Source: Planococcus citri (taxonomy: Eukaryota; Arthropoda; Insecta; Hemiptera; Pseudococcidae). Taken from it: a stretch of 64,000 bases of DNA. A program made the translations under genes and the position numbers. The stretch is from NCBI RefSeq assembly GCF_950023065.1, contig NC_088678.1, forward strand, positions 82,431,590 to 82,495,589, written 5' to 3'. Below, in pieces: positions 12,831-24,954 of the stretch; positions within the stretch are counted from its first letter, which is position 1; every line of letters begins with the position of its first letter. The notes under the pieces were generated by a model, which saw nothing but the letters and a program-made list of their open reading frames with translations, searched no databases and was not told where the DNA came from.

Positions 12831-13900
12831 TGTATTTTGTACTTCAATTTTATTTCATCCGAAAAAAAGAAACATATGAAAGGCCAAAAAAAATTTTCTG
12901 ATCAAACTATATGCAAAAAAAACCGAATCAAAACGTTCTAATTGAAATTTGATACTTACCTACTTGATGGAACTCGATCGGGACTTTCAGCGATTTTATT
13001 TAACAATAAGTTAAGCAACATTTTTCGACGATTTATTGGCAAAAAAGTGATACTTACAATTTTACAATTTTTGTCAAAAAATTTGACGAATGGCGAGATT
13101 TTTTACTATTTTTCGAATCTTGGCTGAACATGAGATCGAGGCAATTTTATTAAAAGACAGGGCTTGGCTTTTCAGCAATTTTTATAGCAAAAAAGTGAGA
13201 ATTTGGGAATTTATGAAAGGATGAAAGAAGCCTTTTTATTAAGCTTTGAGGTGACAGAAATTATACACACTCAACACCAGGTTATCGACATAGAAAAATG
13301 TGCCATCGACCCCCTCATCCTCCCAACACACTCCCTCTTCCCTCCCTTCCCATTGTTTTGCGAATCCCATCATGAGAAGTTTTGTTTTTGACATCGTAAT
13401 TTTCATCGAAAAAGCAGGACTTTTTCACAGCAACTTTTTGTTTAAAAAACGAGATTTTTGGGAGTTTTTGACAAAACGTGAGAATTTTATTTTCAGCAAT
13501 TTTGGGCAAGAAACAATAGTTCAGTGAGAATTTTTGAAATTTTTAGTAGTAAGTAGTAAGCAAGACTTGCACGATTAGAATTTTTGATTTTTTTTACATG
13601 CTTTTTTGAAAAGTAACTCAGCACGAGGTATGAGCCCTGCAAACATTGCTCGTATCCTAATATGTCTTCGATTACCGACAATTTACCAAAAATTTCCAGT
13701 AGGGTATTTGAACCAAAAATTGATGAAAACAAAACAAAAAAATTCTTGATAACGAGAAGTCTCAAGAGGGTTGAATCATCGAAATCAAGTAAAAGGGCGA
13801 TTTCAGCGAAGCAAGGAACATTTATCTGAAGAAGAATTGGAGAATTCGATGAGTTTTTTCCTACAATTTCTCGCAATCCTTGCAAGCACTAGCGCCTCTA
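12830..13900. repeat. degenerate GCAAAAAAGxGAxxTTTT repeats
   Basis: A series of loosely repeated 35-45 base units with words such as GGCAAAAAAGTGA, TTTTTGACAAAACGTGAGAAT and AGCAATTTTxGGCAAGAAA. A minus-strand frame of 130 codons (13493-13885) crosses the end of this block; I do not recognise it. A stray copy of the TTTACCAAAAATT minisatellite word lies near 13681. Confidence 0.45.
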
Positions 13901-15000
13901 AAAACTTATGTACTCGTAGATCTTGATACTCGTACTTCACAGAACTATGTTACTACTAGAGCCATCTTTTAAATAATCCGAACACCAAATTCTTCACAAG
14001 CCTGAAGCCTCAGTTGAAAATCATCTCTCGTAATTAAATCTTCCCTTCTTGAAAATTCCACAACACACATCTTCCGGTTTTCATCTGACGTTGAAAAAAA
14101 AGAACACGTAGGTAAGTATGATCTCGCATTCATAAATTGATCCTATATATAAGCTACCTCGGATAAATTTACATTTAATTCGAGAAAATTAAAAAATTAT
14201 TCATACAACGACAAAAAGTACCTATAAGATTAAGATCACAATTACAGATAACCTCCGCGACACGCACCTCTTATCACAATAAAATTTATTCTTCGACATG
14301 TTCGAAGCCTACCAAACGCATTATAGGTACTACGACTAGTATCGGGCACCGGGCGAAAACCCAATGAAAAACTAGTAGCATATCTAATAATTTGTTGTCA
14401 AACTACTACAATTCCAGTTTTCTAATCTGCGCGCCGGCCATAAACATAAATTTCCACTTGACGTTATTATTATTATCACCGCGGTAAGTATTTATGTATA
14501 TTTTTTCATCCAACACACCGCCGCCATCCCCCGCCACCGCTCCTCTTATCACCATAGTGTTGGAAAATTTCATATGAAATGATGAATTTTTACTTGAATA
14601 TATTTTTAGTTACGCGATGGCCGGTTCTATAAACACGTACCTACAAGTACACGTAGCTCTTCGAATTCCGAATTGTCGAAAGACGAAAAACCCAACCGTA
14701 TAAATCTTAACCTTTTTTGTCTTACCTGAAATATTACCCCTTGTCTTGTCTTTCGTATCATGGGTACCGTATATAATTCCAATTTAAATCGAACGAGATG
14801 CCGCATCTTGTTTCAGACTCGTTTCTGAAAAAACACATATAAAACAACTTATATAAGTCACTATAGATACTATTTTTAAATCAAATGCATGCTTTTATTC
14901 TAAATAGTGTCGATTGACTCCTAAAATGTGAGACTTTAATTCAGTAGCAACCAATTTCGATATCAAGCTAGGGCATGGGCCTACATTAAGCACCTAACGC
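13900..15000. other. unique intergenic DNA, no gene seen
   Basis: Mixed-composition DNA with several GTACCTA and ACTCGTA words, a CCGCCACCGC patch near 14520-14545, and no frame worth calling. Confidence 0.45.
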
Positions 15001-15003
15001 AGA

Positions 15004-17330
15004 TAAGTCCATTTGGGGAGGCCTCAAATCATATTGCACAATCACGCCGATCTTCTTGGGCAACTTTTTCTCTTGAAAGGGGACATCCTAAGAAACATTT
15101 TAAAGTCAACTTGCTAAAAAAAGTTGACCTAATAACAAAATGACGCCATTTTGATTGAAAGGTCAGCCGAAATCACAGATTTTGCTTTTCCTATCTTCAT
15201 TTAATGAAAGTTGAAAAAATGCACTGGAAGTTCCAGTAATTTCCAAAAAGTTGCTGGAGGCTCCGAAACGACCTGCAATCTATACCTGCAGTCGATTTCA
15301 TAGCACGTTGAAATTAGTTTGCCGAATGAATTTCGACTTTATAACTTCATTTGATGAAATTTTATGAAAATTTCAAAATTCAAGATTCTGCTGGAGGCTC
15401 CAGGAATTTTCTAAAAGTCCCTGGAGGCTCCAAAATGACTTGAAACCGCCTGCAGTAGATATTGAAATTAGTTTACAGTATGAATTTCTGCTTTCAATCC
15501 CCGTTTGAGTAGAAATTTCAAGTATAAAAAACGTACTGGAGGCTCCAGCAATTTCCAAAAAGTCGCTGGAAGCTCCAAAACGACTTGAAATCTACCTACA
15601 GTTGATTTCATAGAGTATTAAAATGTCTTTCCAACTGCATTTGATGAAATTTTGTAAAAATTTCAGGTTGAAAAAATGTACTGGAGGCTCCAGGAATTTC
15701 TAAAAAAGTCGCTGGAAGCTCCAAAACGACTTGAAACCACCTGCAGTTGGTATTGAAATTAGTTTACAGTATAAATTTCTGCTTACCATCTCCATTTGAG
15801 TAGAAATTTCAAGTTTGAAAAATGTACCCACTGGAGGCTCCAGCAATTTCCAAAAAGTCGCTGGAGGCTCCAAAACGACTTGTAATCTACCTGCAGCTGG
15901 TTTCATAAAGTATTAGAATGACTTTACAACTGCATTTGATGAAATTTTGTAAAAATTTCACGTTGAAAAAATGTACTGGAGGCTCCAGGAATTTCCAAAA
16001 AAATCGCTGGGGGCTCCAAAATGACTTGAGAAACCACCTGCAGTTGGTATTGAAATTAGCTTACAGCATAAATTTCTGCTTACCATCCCCATTTGAGTAG
16101 AAATTTCAAGTTTGAAAAATGTACGCACTGGAGGCTCCAGCAATTTCCAAAAAGTCGCTGGAGGCTCCAAAACGACTTGTAATCTACCTGCAGCTGGTTT
16201 CATAAAGTATTAGAATGACTTTACAACTGCATTTGATGAAATTTTGTAGAAATTTCACGTTGAAAAAATGTACTGGAGGCTCCAGTAATTTTCAAAAAGT
16301 CGCCGGAGGCTCCAAAACTACTTGAAACCACCTGCAGTGGGTATTGAAATTTAGTCTCGGCTTTCCAACTGCATTTGATGACATTTTTGTGGAAATTTCA
16401 ATTTTCAAAAATCTGCTGGAGCCTCCAGAACTGCTCAAAACGGTTTGAAACCGTTTGTAATCGATGTGGCAGGTCGAAAATAGGATATATGTGCCAAATT
16501 TCAGGTTTCCAAGTCCACTTGTTAAAATTTCGATTTTTCAGAATTATTTTTGGCTTAAGTAAAACTTAATTGTCAAAAATTGAAAAAAATATTAATATTT
16601 GGTATTTTATAAAAAGTGTAGGAAATTTTTTGAACTGGACAAAACTAGATCGAAAAAGCATGCAAGAATTCATCACCAGCCAAAATTTCTAGTGGTAAAG
16701 TGCATTTTTTGATTTTTTGAAAATTTTTGAAAATCAAATTTATGCCAAAAAGGAAGACAAAAATCAAAACTTTACCAAAGTGACCTAGAAAGCTGAAATT
16801 TGGGATATATATCCTATTTTCGACCTGCCACATCGATTACAAACGGTTTCAAACCGTTTTGAGCAGTTCTGGAGGCTCCAGAAGATTTTTGAAACCTGGA
16901 ATTTCACACAAAATTCCATCGAATGAAGTTAGAAAACCGAAATTCACGCTGCACTTCAATTTGAACACGCTTTCAAGTCGACTGCTGAAGGGTTGGAGGC
17001 ATTTTGGAGCCTCCAGCGACTTTTTGAAATTCTTGGAGTTCCCAGTAAATTTTTGGAACCTGAAATTTCTACAAAATTTAATCAAATGCAGTTGGAAAGT
17101 CGAAATTCATTATGTAAACTAATTTCAATAGACTATGAAGTCGACTGTAGGTAGATTTTAAGTCATTTTGGAACCTCCAGCGACTTTTTGGAAATTACTG
17201 GAGCCTCCAGCAGATTTTTAAATGCTCGAAATTTCTATAAGATTCGACCAAACAGAGGTAGAAATCCAAAATTTACACTGCACTTTAATTTCAACACACT
17301 ATCAAGTTGACTGCAGCTTTTAGTTTGTTA
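15004..17330. mobile_element. composite foldback element, CTGGAGGCTCCAG family
   Basis: The left end is a decayed form of the family terminus (AAGTCCATTTGG, CATATTGCACAATCACGCCG, GGGCAACTTTTTCTC, GGTCAGCCGAAATC). Tandem units with CTGGAGGCTCCAG run to about 16440, followed by the arm sequence AAACGGTTTGAAACCGTTTG and GGTCGAAAATAGG. Around 16620 the orientation flips: arm sequence in the opposite sense leads into further units to about 17330. The order of modules matches, in reverse complement, that of 25720-28030. Frames inside (such as 15958-16203 minus) are translations of the repeat unit. Confidence 0.7.
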
Positions 17331-17572
17331 AAATTGTCAAGTTTCGCTTTTTGCCGAAAATTGTATTTTTTGCCAGGGTGCAAAAATTTTTGCTTTGTTG
17401 TCGAAAATTGCTCAAAAGTCTCACCCTTGAACAAAACCCTAAAATGCTGGAAACCATAATTTTAAATACTACAGTCTACAATTCGTTTTTAAATTTTTGG
17501 AGAAATTTTGAACATTTAAAAATTTCTAAAAATTTCTTGTCCAGACGATTTTCTGATTAGGTTGTGTAAAAC

Positions 17573-18544
17573 ATATATATGTGACCTCTCAAGCGTAAGC
17601 GTACCACAAGTCGGATTTTTGAAAATTGATTTTATCACGTATTTAGATACTAGAAACTGTCCTCTTTCGAATGAGACCGACCCCAGCCACCTACATTCAA
17701 AATTCGCGACGTGACAGGCATTTGAACTTGAAGTTTAAGAAAAGCTCATTCCGAGAAAAACGCATTTAAAGAAAAAGTAAGAAAATCTATTCATTTAAAT
17801 TTTTTTATATGGTCGAAGTGGGGGGTTAAAAATACCATCAAGTGAAAACAGTTACAAATCACGATTTTATAATATAATTTATGAAAATTTTCATAAAAAT
17901 TATGAAAAAAACATGAAAAACAAACAATAAAAGTCTTAAAAATAATTTTAAAAATCAATTTTTTTGAAAAAAAATTTCATGTTTTGAATAATTTTAAGTT
18001 AAATTTGCTTTAAAACGATTATTTTGAAATAAAATAATAAAATTTACTGAAATTTTCGTAAAATTTGTGAAAAAAACATGGAAAACAAACAATAAAAGTC
18101 TAAAAAAAAAAATTTTAAATCAATTTTTTAGAAAAAAATCATTTTTTTTTGTTTTGAATTTCAAGTCAGATTTGCTTTAAAACGATTATTTTGAAATAAA
18201 ATTTACTGAAATTTTTGTAAAATTTGTGAAAAAAAACATGGAAAACAAACAATAAAAGTCTAAAAAAAAATTTTAAAATCAATTTTTTAGAAAAAAAACA
18301 TTTTTTTTTTGGGTTTGACTTTAAAGTCAGGTTAGCTTTGAAAGCTGAAATTCGGGATTTCTGCCACTTTCCGGTCGATTTTTTATCTGTGACTTCGGGG
18401 TAACGTAGTACACTTGTCAACTCACCAGATTCCGCTAAAAAACAATTTTTCGATTTTTTGACCTGAAATCACGTTATTGCCTCTAACTCGAAAACTCGTT
18501 TTCCGACTTGTGGTACGCTCACGCTTGAGAGGTCACATATATAT
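17573..18544. mobile_element. MITE-like element with about 35-bp terminal inverted repeats
   Basis: The left end reads TATATATGTGACCTCTCAAG and the right end CTTGAGAGGTCACATATATA. The pairing extends through GCGTACCACAAGTCGGA, about 35 bases with one mismatch. The interior is a tandem repeat of about 163 bases, about 2.5 to 3 copies (17870-18310), marked by ACAAACAATAAAAGTC and GAAAAAAACATGGAAAAC. The AT-repeat ends sit in TA-rich flanks, so a TA target duplication is possible but cannot be resolved. No transposase frame. Confidence 0.8.
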
Positions 18545-20409
18545 TTTTTTGGATGAAATGAACCTGTGTTGTGTACCTAAATGATAATTTCTTTTCAAAC
18601 CTTCCCTCTCCCTCTCCGTCACTTCGAAAACTTCCGATTTCAGCTCATTCTAAAATCTTCATCGAGTTTTCAAATTATTTTTTCAAAAATTTTAATTTAA
18701 AAAAAAATCGACTTCAGCATCAAATTAAAATTTTGATAGTGCTTATTAGGCACCGGATCATACCCTGTACTTATTAGAAAACAGTTGAATTTGTATCTAC
18801 GACATTACGATAACACGAAATGTGTATAGGAATCGGATAAAAAGGTATATATACATATTATAGGTACATAATTAAACAATGAACGAAGCTAACGAAGTTT
18901 TGAAAAGTGTTAGTAAATCATCGCTAATGATGGCGCCGCTCCGTGTTATATTCATAAGTAAGGTAATAGATACGTAAAATAAAATCAAAGTATTTCGTTA
19001 CTTATGCAAATTAATAACGATACGTGCGAAGAATAGAGCTCTATGTTTGTCTACCTACGTCCTACGTCTGTGGGGTGTATTATGCCAGTACCCAGTTACA
19101 CAGTCCCCAGTCCCATGCATAATAGTGAATTTTTCTAGTTTCTTAGAACCAAAATTACGGACATTCGAATAAATTTCCCATACTGCATAAAACATTCGAG
19201 TTGAGTCATGTGGAGAAAGTCAAATCATGGTTGCTAAAGATGATGTCAAAAATGAACCAGGTTTCATGCTTATAGGAAAAAGGTGTCAATTTGTAAATAA
19301 GTATGTCGGTTTGAATTTAGGAAACCCTCTCGGTCTATTCGAAGTGTTGAGAATGGTATTTTTTTTTTGTATTTACACGATAATTCCTTTACAAGATGTT
19401 TACCAACGATTTAGGTATTAGTCTTCTTGGCTATAGGTAAGGTACATGAAGCATCATGGTGGATACATTTTTAGGTATTTGGAGACGAATTCCATTGTAT
19501 AAGTACAGCTTCTTTATATCAACCTTTTTTTTTCTGTCTCGTGAAGGGTGTGTGGGTATTTCAGAGCATGCTACCGCATTTGAGGAGAATATTTTCCAAT
19601 AACATCACTCGTTGTAAATCTTATTCAAAAAAATACATATTATATTTATCATTTATGTACTCGTACATTATGCAATGCAAATACGTAATTACATCGGTCG
19701 ATGCGTTGCATTTGGTGGAAAAATCACGCAGATAAGTGCGAAATGAATAATGATAATCGGTTTGAAAGATAAGGAAATGTCTGCTGCCCTACCATGCTAT
19801 CTTGTAAAGTACAACGCGATAAAGATGTATTTATGTAGCCAAAATGTGGCATGTGCATATGCACACATTCTACATATATATATCGTGTATAGTTCAACTC
19901 TTTGGTACATACAAAAACAAACACACACAGCACACAGTGCACAATTCATACGCTAATTAGCTTATACCGTAGTACCTACACTTGTAATTGTACCAAGTTG
20001 AATTAATATTATAAAATTGCCAACAAATTGGCCACGAAACGAGCACGCGTGTTTGTAATTTCCGCACAATGCATATAATACCTACTTAATTGTGCGCGGT
20101 AATAATGGAGTTAATTACTCGTCGTACTGTTTGGCCAGGCTACGGAGAGTCTACCATACGCTTACCTGTCTGAGTACCCTATAAAGCAAAAAGTACTGGA
20201 AATTCACCATCGAGTCGAAAATTCGACGAATTGCCTCCAAAAGGATATATTTGAGAAAGTGGTGAATGATTTTGAGATTTTGATCTGCAAATTTGAGCCT
20301 TCTGTAGCCTCACTAGTGCCCCAAACATGATCAAAATTCAAGTTAGAAGTTCCGAATTCGATCTCGGCACCTTCGAATTTGTGACAATCCAATTCAATCA
20401 TTACCTATA
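18545..20409. other. unique intergenic DNA, no gene seen
   Basis: Contains several ACTCGTA words, CACACACAGCACACAG near 19920-19940 and ATATATAT near 19875. Frames on both strands are below 73 codons and unrecognised. Confidence 0.45.
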
Positions 20410-22120
20410 GCCCGGCATATGACAATAGGAGTAACTGGGACAACTTTTTTCTTAAAGGGGACATCCTAAGGAACATTTTAAAGCAAACTTGCCCAAAAAA
20501 AAAGTTGGCCTTACTCACAAAATGGCGGCCATTTTGATTGACAGGTCAGCCGAAATCGCAGATTTTGCGTTTTAACATAGGACTTGCACGAACTTTTTCA
20601 AACTTTACAAAGGTAGATTGAAAGATCATGCAAAAATATATCACCTGTCAAAATTTCAAGTGCTGAAGTGCGTTTTTCGATTTTTTGGTGAATTTTTAAA
20701 AATCGAATTTAGGCCAAAAATGAAGGAAAAAATCAAAATTTTACCAAATTGACCGAGAAAGCTGAAATTTGGGATAATTTACCCTATTTTCGACATGCCA
20801 AATCGATTGGAAACAGTTTCAACCCGTTTTGAGCAGTTCTGGAGCCTCCAGCATGGAGTTGTAAAGCTAAGATTTATTCTAAAAACTAATTTCAATATGC
20901 TACGAAGTACCGCAGGTGAATTTCAAGTAGTTTTGGATCCTCCAGCGACTTTTTGAAAAATCCTAAAGCCCCCAGCAGATTTTTGAAACTTTACATTTTC
21001 ACAAAATTTCGTCAAATGGAGATGGAAAGCTGAAATTTACTCTACACTCCAATTTTAACACTCTCTGAAGACGACTTCAAATGGGTTCCAGTCATTTTAG
21101 AGCCTCCAGCGACTTTTTTGAAAATTACTGGAGCCTCCAGTAGATTTTTGAAACTTGAAATTTCCCCAAAATTTCATCAAACTGAGATGGAGAGCCGAAA
21201 TTCAGTTTGCAAACTAATTTCAATACGCTACGAAGTGGACTTCTGGTGGAATTCAAGTCATTCTAGAGCCTCCAACGACTTTTTTGAAAATTACTGGAGC
21301 CTCCTGTAGATTTTTGAAACTTGTAATTTCCCCAAAATTTCATCAAACTGAGATGGAGAGTCGAAATTCATTCTGCAAACAAATTTCAATACGCTACGAA
21401 GTTGACTGCTGGTGAATTTCAAGTCGTTTTAGAGCCTCCAGCAACTTTTTGAAATGTTGTATGACGTTTTTTTGGAAAATTGAAATTTCCTAAAAGTAGC
21501 TGGAAGCTTCAAAACTATTTGAAACCACCATACTTCAAGTTTCCAAAATCTACTGGAGGCTCCAGTAATTTTCAAAAAAGTCGCTGGAGGCCCTAAAATG
21601 ACTTGAGGTCCACCAGAAGTCGTTTTCAGAGGGTGTTAAAATTGGAGTGTAGAGTAAATTTTAGCTTTCCATCTCCATTTGATGAAATTTTGTGAAATTT
21701 AAAGTTTCAAAAATCTGCTGGAAGCTTTAGGAATTTTCAAAAAGTCGCTGGAGGATCCAAAACGACTTGAAATTCACCTGCAGTACTTCGTAGCGTATTG
21801 AAATTAGTTTTTAGAATAAATTTTAGCTTTACAACTCCAATTTGATGGAATTTTGTGGCAATTTCGAGTTTCAAAAATCTGTTGGAGGCTCCAGAACTGC
21901 TCAAAACGGGTTGAAACCGTTTCCAATCGATTTGGCATGTCGAAAATAGGGTATATCCCAAATTTCAGCTTTCTTGGTCAATTTGGTAAAATTTTGATTT
22001 TTTCCCCTCATTTTTGGCCTAAATTGGATTTTCAAAAATTCACCAAAAATCGAAAAACGCACTTCAGCACTTGAAATTTTGACAGGTGATAAATTTTTGC
22101 ATGATCTTTCGATCTATCTT
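20410..22120. mobile_element. foldback element, right end truncated
   Basis: It begins GCCCGGCATATGACAATAGG after a TA, then GGGACAACTTTTTTC, GGCGGCCATTTTGATTGACA and the usual left arm. The C-rich tract is missing. The inverted right arm is present as far as CATGATCTTTCGATCTATC near 22115, then stops; the terminal 300 or so bases seen in intact copies are absent. The next sequence leads into another foldback element at 22176. Confidence 0.75.
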
Positions 22121-22175
22121 TAAATGCCCATTATGGGTTTTTGAAAAATTTCAGGTGTTCTCAGTTTCGTAATGG

Positions 22176-23561
22176 GTCATTCCATGTCAATTAGACCAAG
22201 AAGTGGTAGGGGTGTTCGGCGATTTTTTTGAAATTTTTTCTGTGGAAAGACCTTCCGAAAGGATGCCCAATGGCGCAAATCGCAGCCCTCTAGCCCATTT
22301 TTAAAGGCAGCCAGGGGGTGTCAAAGTTTTCAGTGATCCTAAAATATCATCTATTTCAGCAGTGGATTACTCAATAACCGCGATACCTGCCAAAATGGAA
22401 CTTATTTTAATAGTTAGGGGTTTTGAAAGGCTTTTTGGTGATATCATAAAAATCAGCGTTGCCACTTTTTTTCGTACAAAAAATTAGCTCAAAAAGTTTC
22501 GAAACATAGTTTTCATACCGTTCCGACTCTCAAAAATTCTGAAAAAAACAAATTATGGACAACTTTTTATGCTGAACAACATATTAAAAAATTGGGATGG
22601 TAACATGTTGCAAAGTTGAGTTTAAAAAATCTTAAGTTTGCGAAAAAATGCGATTTTTTTATTTAAAACATGAAAAAAAGTTTTGATAGATGAAGTTGAC
22701 CCATTTGACCCCTATTTTTACGTAGCTGTAGAAAAAGTTGAAAAAACCCTTTCACTCGATGAAATGGCTTCCTCACAAAAAATCAAAATTCGAAAAGATT
22801 CAAAAAATGAACAAATTTTTATTTTCTTGTTGCGAGTGTAATTTTCATCAACTTTTTCATGAAATACGCCAGAAAGAGGTCAAAATAAGACAACTGAATA
22901 AATTTAAACTTTTTTTGATAATTGACATTGAAAATTGAATTTTTTCGAATTTTTATTTTTGTGAGGAGTTCATTTTATCGAGTGAAAAGGGGTTTTCAAC
23001 TTTTTCGACAGATACGTAAAAATAGGGGTCAAATGGGTCAACTTCACCTATCAAAACTTTTTTTTCAAGTTTTAAATAAAAAAATAGCATTTTTTGTAAC
23101 CTTAAAATTTTTTTAAATCGACTTCGCAACATGTTACCATTCCAATTTTTTAATATGTTGTTCAGCATGAAAAGTTGTCCATAATATATTTTTTTCAGAA
23201 TTTTTGAGAGTCGGAACGATATGAAAACTACGTTTCGAAACTATTTGAGCTAATTTTTTGTACGAAAAAAAGTGGCAACACTGATTTTTATGATATCACC
23301 ACAAAGCCTTTCAAAACCCCTAACTATTAGAAAAAGTTCCATTTTGGTAGGTATCGCGGTTATTGAGTAATCCACTGCTGAAATAGATGATATTTTAGGA
23401 TCACTGGAAACTTTGACACCCCCTGGCGGCCTTTAAAAATGGGCTAGAGGGCTGCGATTTGCGCCATTGGGCATCCTTTCAAAAGGTCTTTCCACTGGAG
23501 AAATTTCAAAAAAATCGCCGAACCCCCCTACCACTTCTTGGTTCAATTGACGTGGAATGAC
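22176..23561. mobile_element. 1.39-kb foldback element with about 625-bp arms
   Basis: It starts GTCATTCCATGTCAATT and ends AATTGACGTGGAATGAC. Paired landmarks lie symmetrically about 22869: AAGAAGTGGTAGGGGTGTTC with GAACCCCCCTACCACTTCTT, CAGTGGATTACTCAATAACC with GGTTATTGAGTAATCCACTG, and TTGACCCATTTGACCCC with GGGGTCAAATGGGTCAA. Arms run to about 22800 and from about 22937, leaving a loop of about 140 bases. Divergence between the arms is low. Frames inside are short. It is a separate family from the GTCCGGC elements: no CTGGAGGCTCCAG motif is present. Confidence 0.85.
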
Positions 23562-23564
23562 ACT

Positions 23565-24950
23565 AATACACATACAAGTAGTATGTGCTCAATTTGCATC
23601 GGAATTTTTTTGGTTCGGACAATTTTTCAAGATGAAATTACCGCATTAGAAAATACTTTTATGTAAAAATTAACCAAGCACCATCACGCAGCGGTGTATA
23701 GGAATACCACCAGCATAGATATCCAGATACCACCGAACGTGAACTGTATATACAGAGAGAGAAAAAAATGATAATAAAAAGGATTCGAGAAAATGTGGAA
23801 TATCCAGTTCACCCTAGGTGCAGCGCAGACTCGCCTTAATTATTATACGTGCCGAGTTGGAAACTTTGCAAAAATCACGCCGAACGCAAATATTACAGGT
23901 ACGAGTATATACCTCATCCTATTACCTAGTCAAAGAGCGAGCGATGTGTGCGCTGCAGACTGGAGAGGAAAGCAGATCTGCGCTCTCTTATGCATGTTTG
24001 GCAATAAATAAAGTCATTTAAAAGAAGGTTTTATTGCCTGCATTAACAAGACTGTATAGTTGTATAGGACGACATAAAAGCCTCACTCTCAGATGGGTCG
24101 CAGTCGGTCGTTGGGTCGGCGTGGAACAAAGAGAGAGAAGAGAGAGAGAGAGACAGAAAAAAAAAGGATATACACCGCGACACTGGGACCGATATTAGTA
24201 CAAGAATTGGTACATGTTTCTTACAAAGTTTCCAACAGACGCACAAATATTATGGGACAGATGGACCACCCTGTTGTTCTCGAGAATCTGGCAGTCATTA
24301 GTGAGAAAAAAATATCACCATTACCTGGTGTAGTATAAAAATGATAAGATTTTTGTCGTTTTTAACTGCTCTTCTACCCGTACGACAAAGTGGTGTTTTA
24401 ATTCAAAAATAACGCCGCCCGTGTTTTAGACCACAGGTGAGGCAGGCTGACTCGAATTTCTTTATAAACGGCTCGGTCTGGTCTGGTCTACAGCATCGGT
24501 GACGATGATGATGCCGTACAAGCGAGATGTAAATTTCATCAACGGATAAGATCATTTCTTAATCTAAGAGTGTGACTTTATTCGAGGTACATATAACCGC
24601 AACAAGCAACAACCCACACGAATGACAAATATATTTCGAAAATCAGAGATACACACTTGCTTGCCTATAGATTTACCTGAGCTTTGGCCTTGATTGGACT
24701 CTGGAAGGGCCTGGGTTTGGTTTGGAGGATGAATGGTTACCATCGGAACAAGAATTAAAGAACTATTTCGAATTACAAGAATATTGTACTTATTTAGCAA
24801 AGTTTTGGACTTCGGTCCCTCTTCTCTAGATATTCTAATTTTGATTCTGAAGTATACCTATCGGCTATCACAGTTCGCAGAATTACAATCAGTGCCTTCG
24901 ACTGATATCTAAACGGAAATGGAAATTTTTGGGGAAAATTTTCAAAACAA
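23565..24950. other. unique intergenic DNA with a GA-rich simple repeat, no gene seen
   Basis: A GAGAGA-type run lies at about 24128-24155. ACGAGTA and TACGAG words occur. Frames such as 24564-24800 minus are short and unrecognised. Confidence 0.45.
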
Positions 24951-24954
24951 TATG

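Noticed and set aside
13493..13885. 130-codon minus-strand frame
   Set aside because: Leu/Ser/Phe-rich, partly in a degenerate repeat block, with no recognisable domain.
24128..24155. GA-rich run as a possible GAGA-factor element
   Set aside because: It is a simple repeat with no adjacent promoter or gene, so function cannot be supported.
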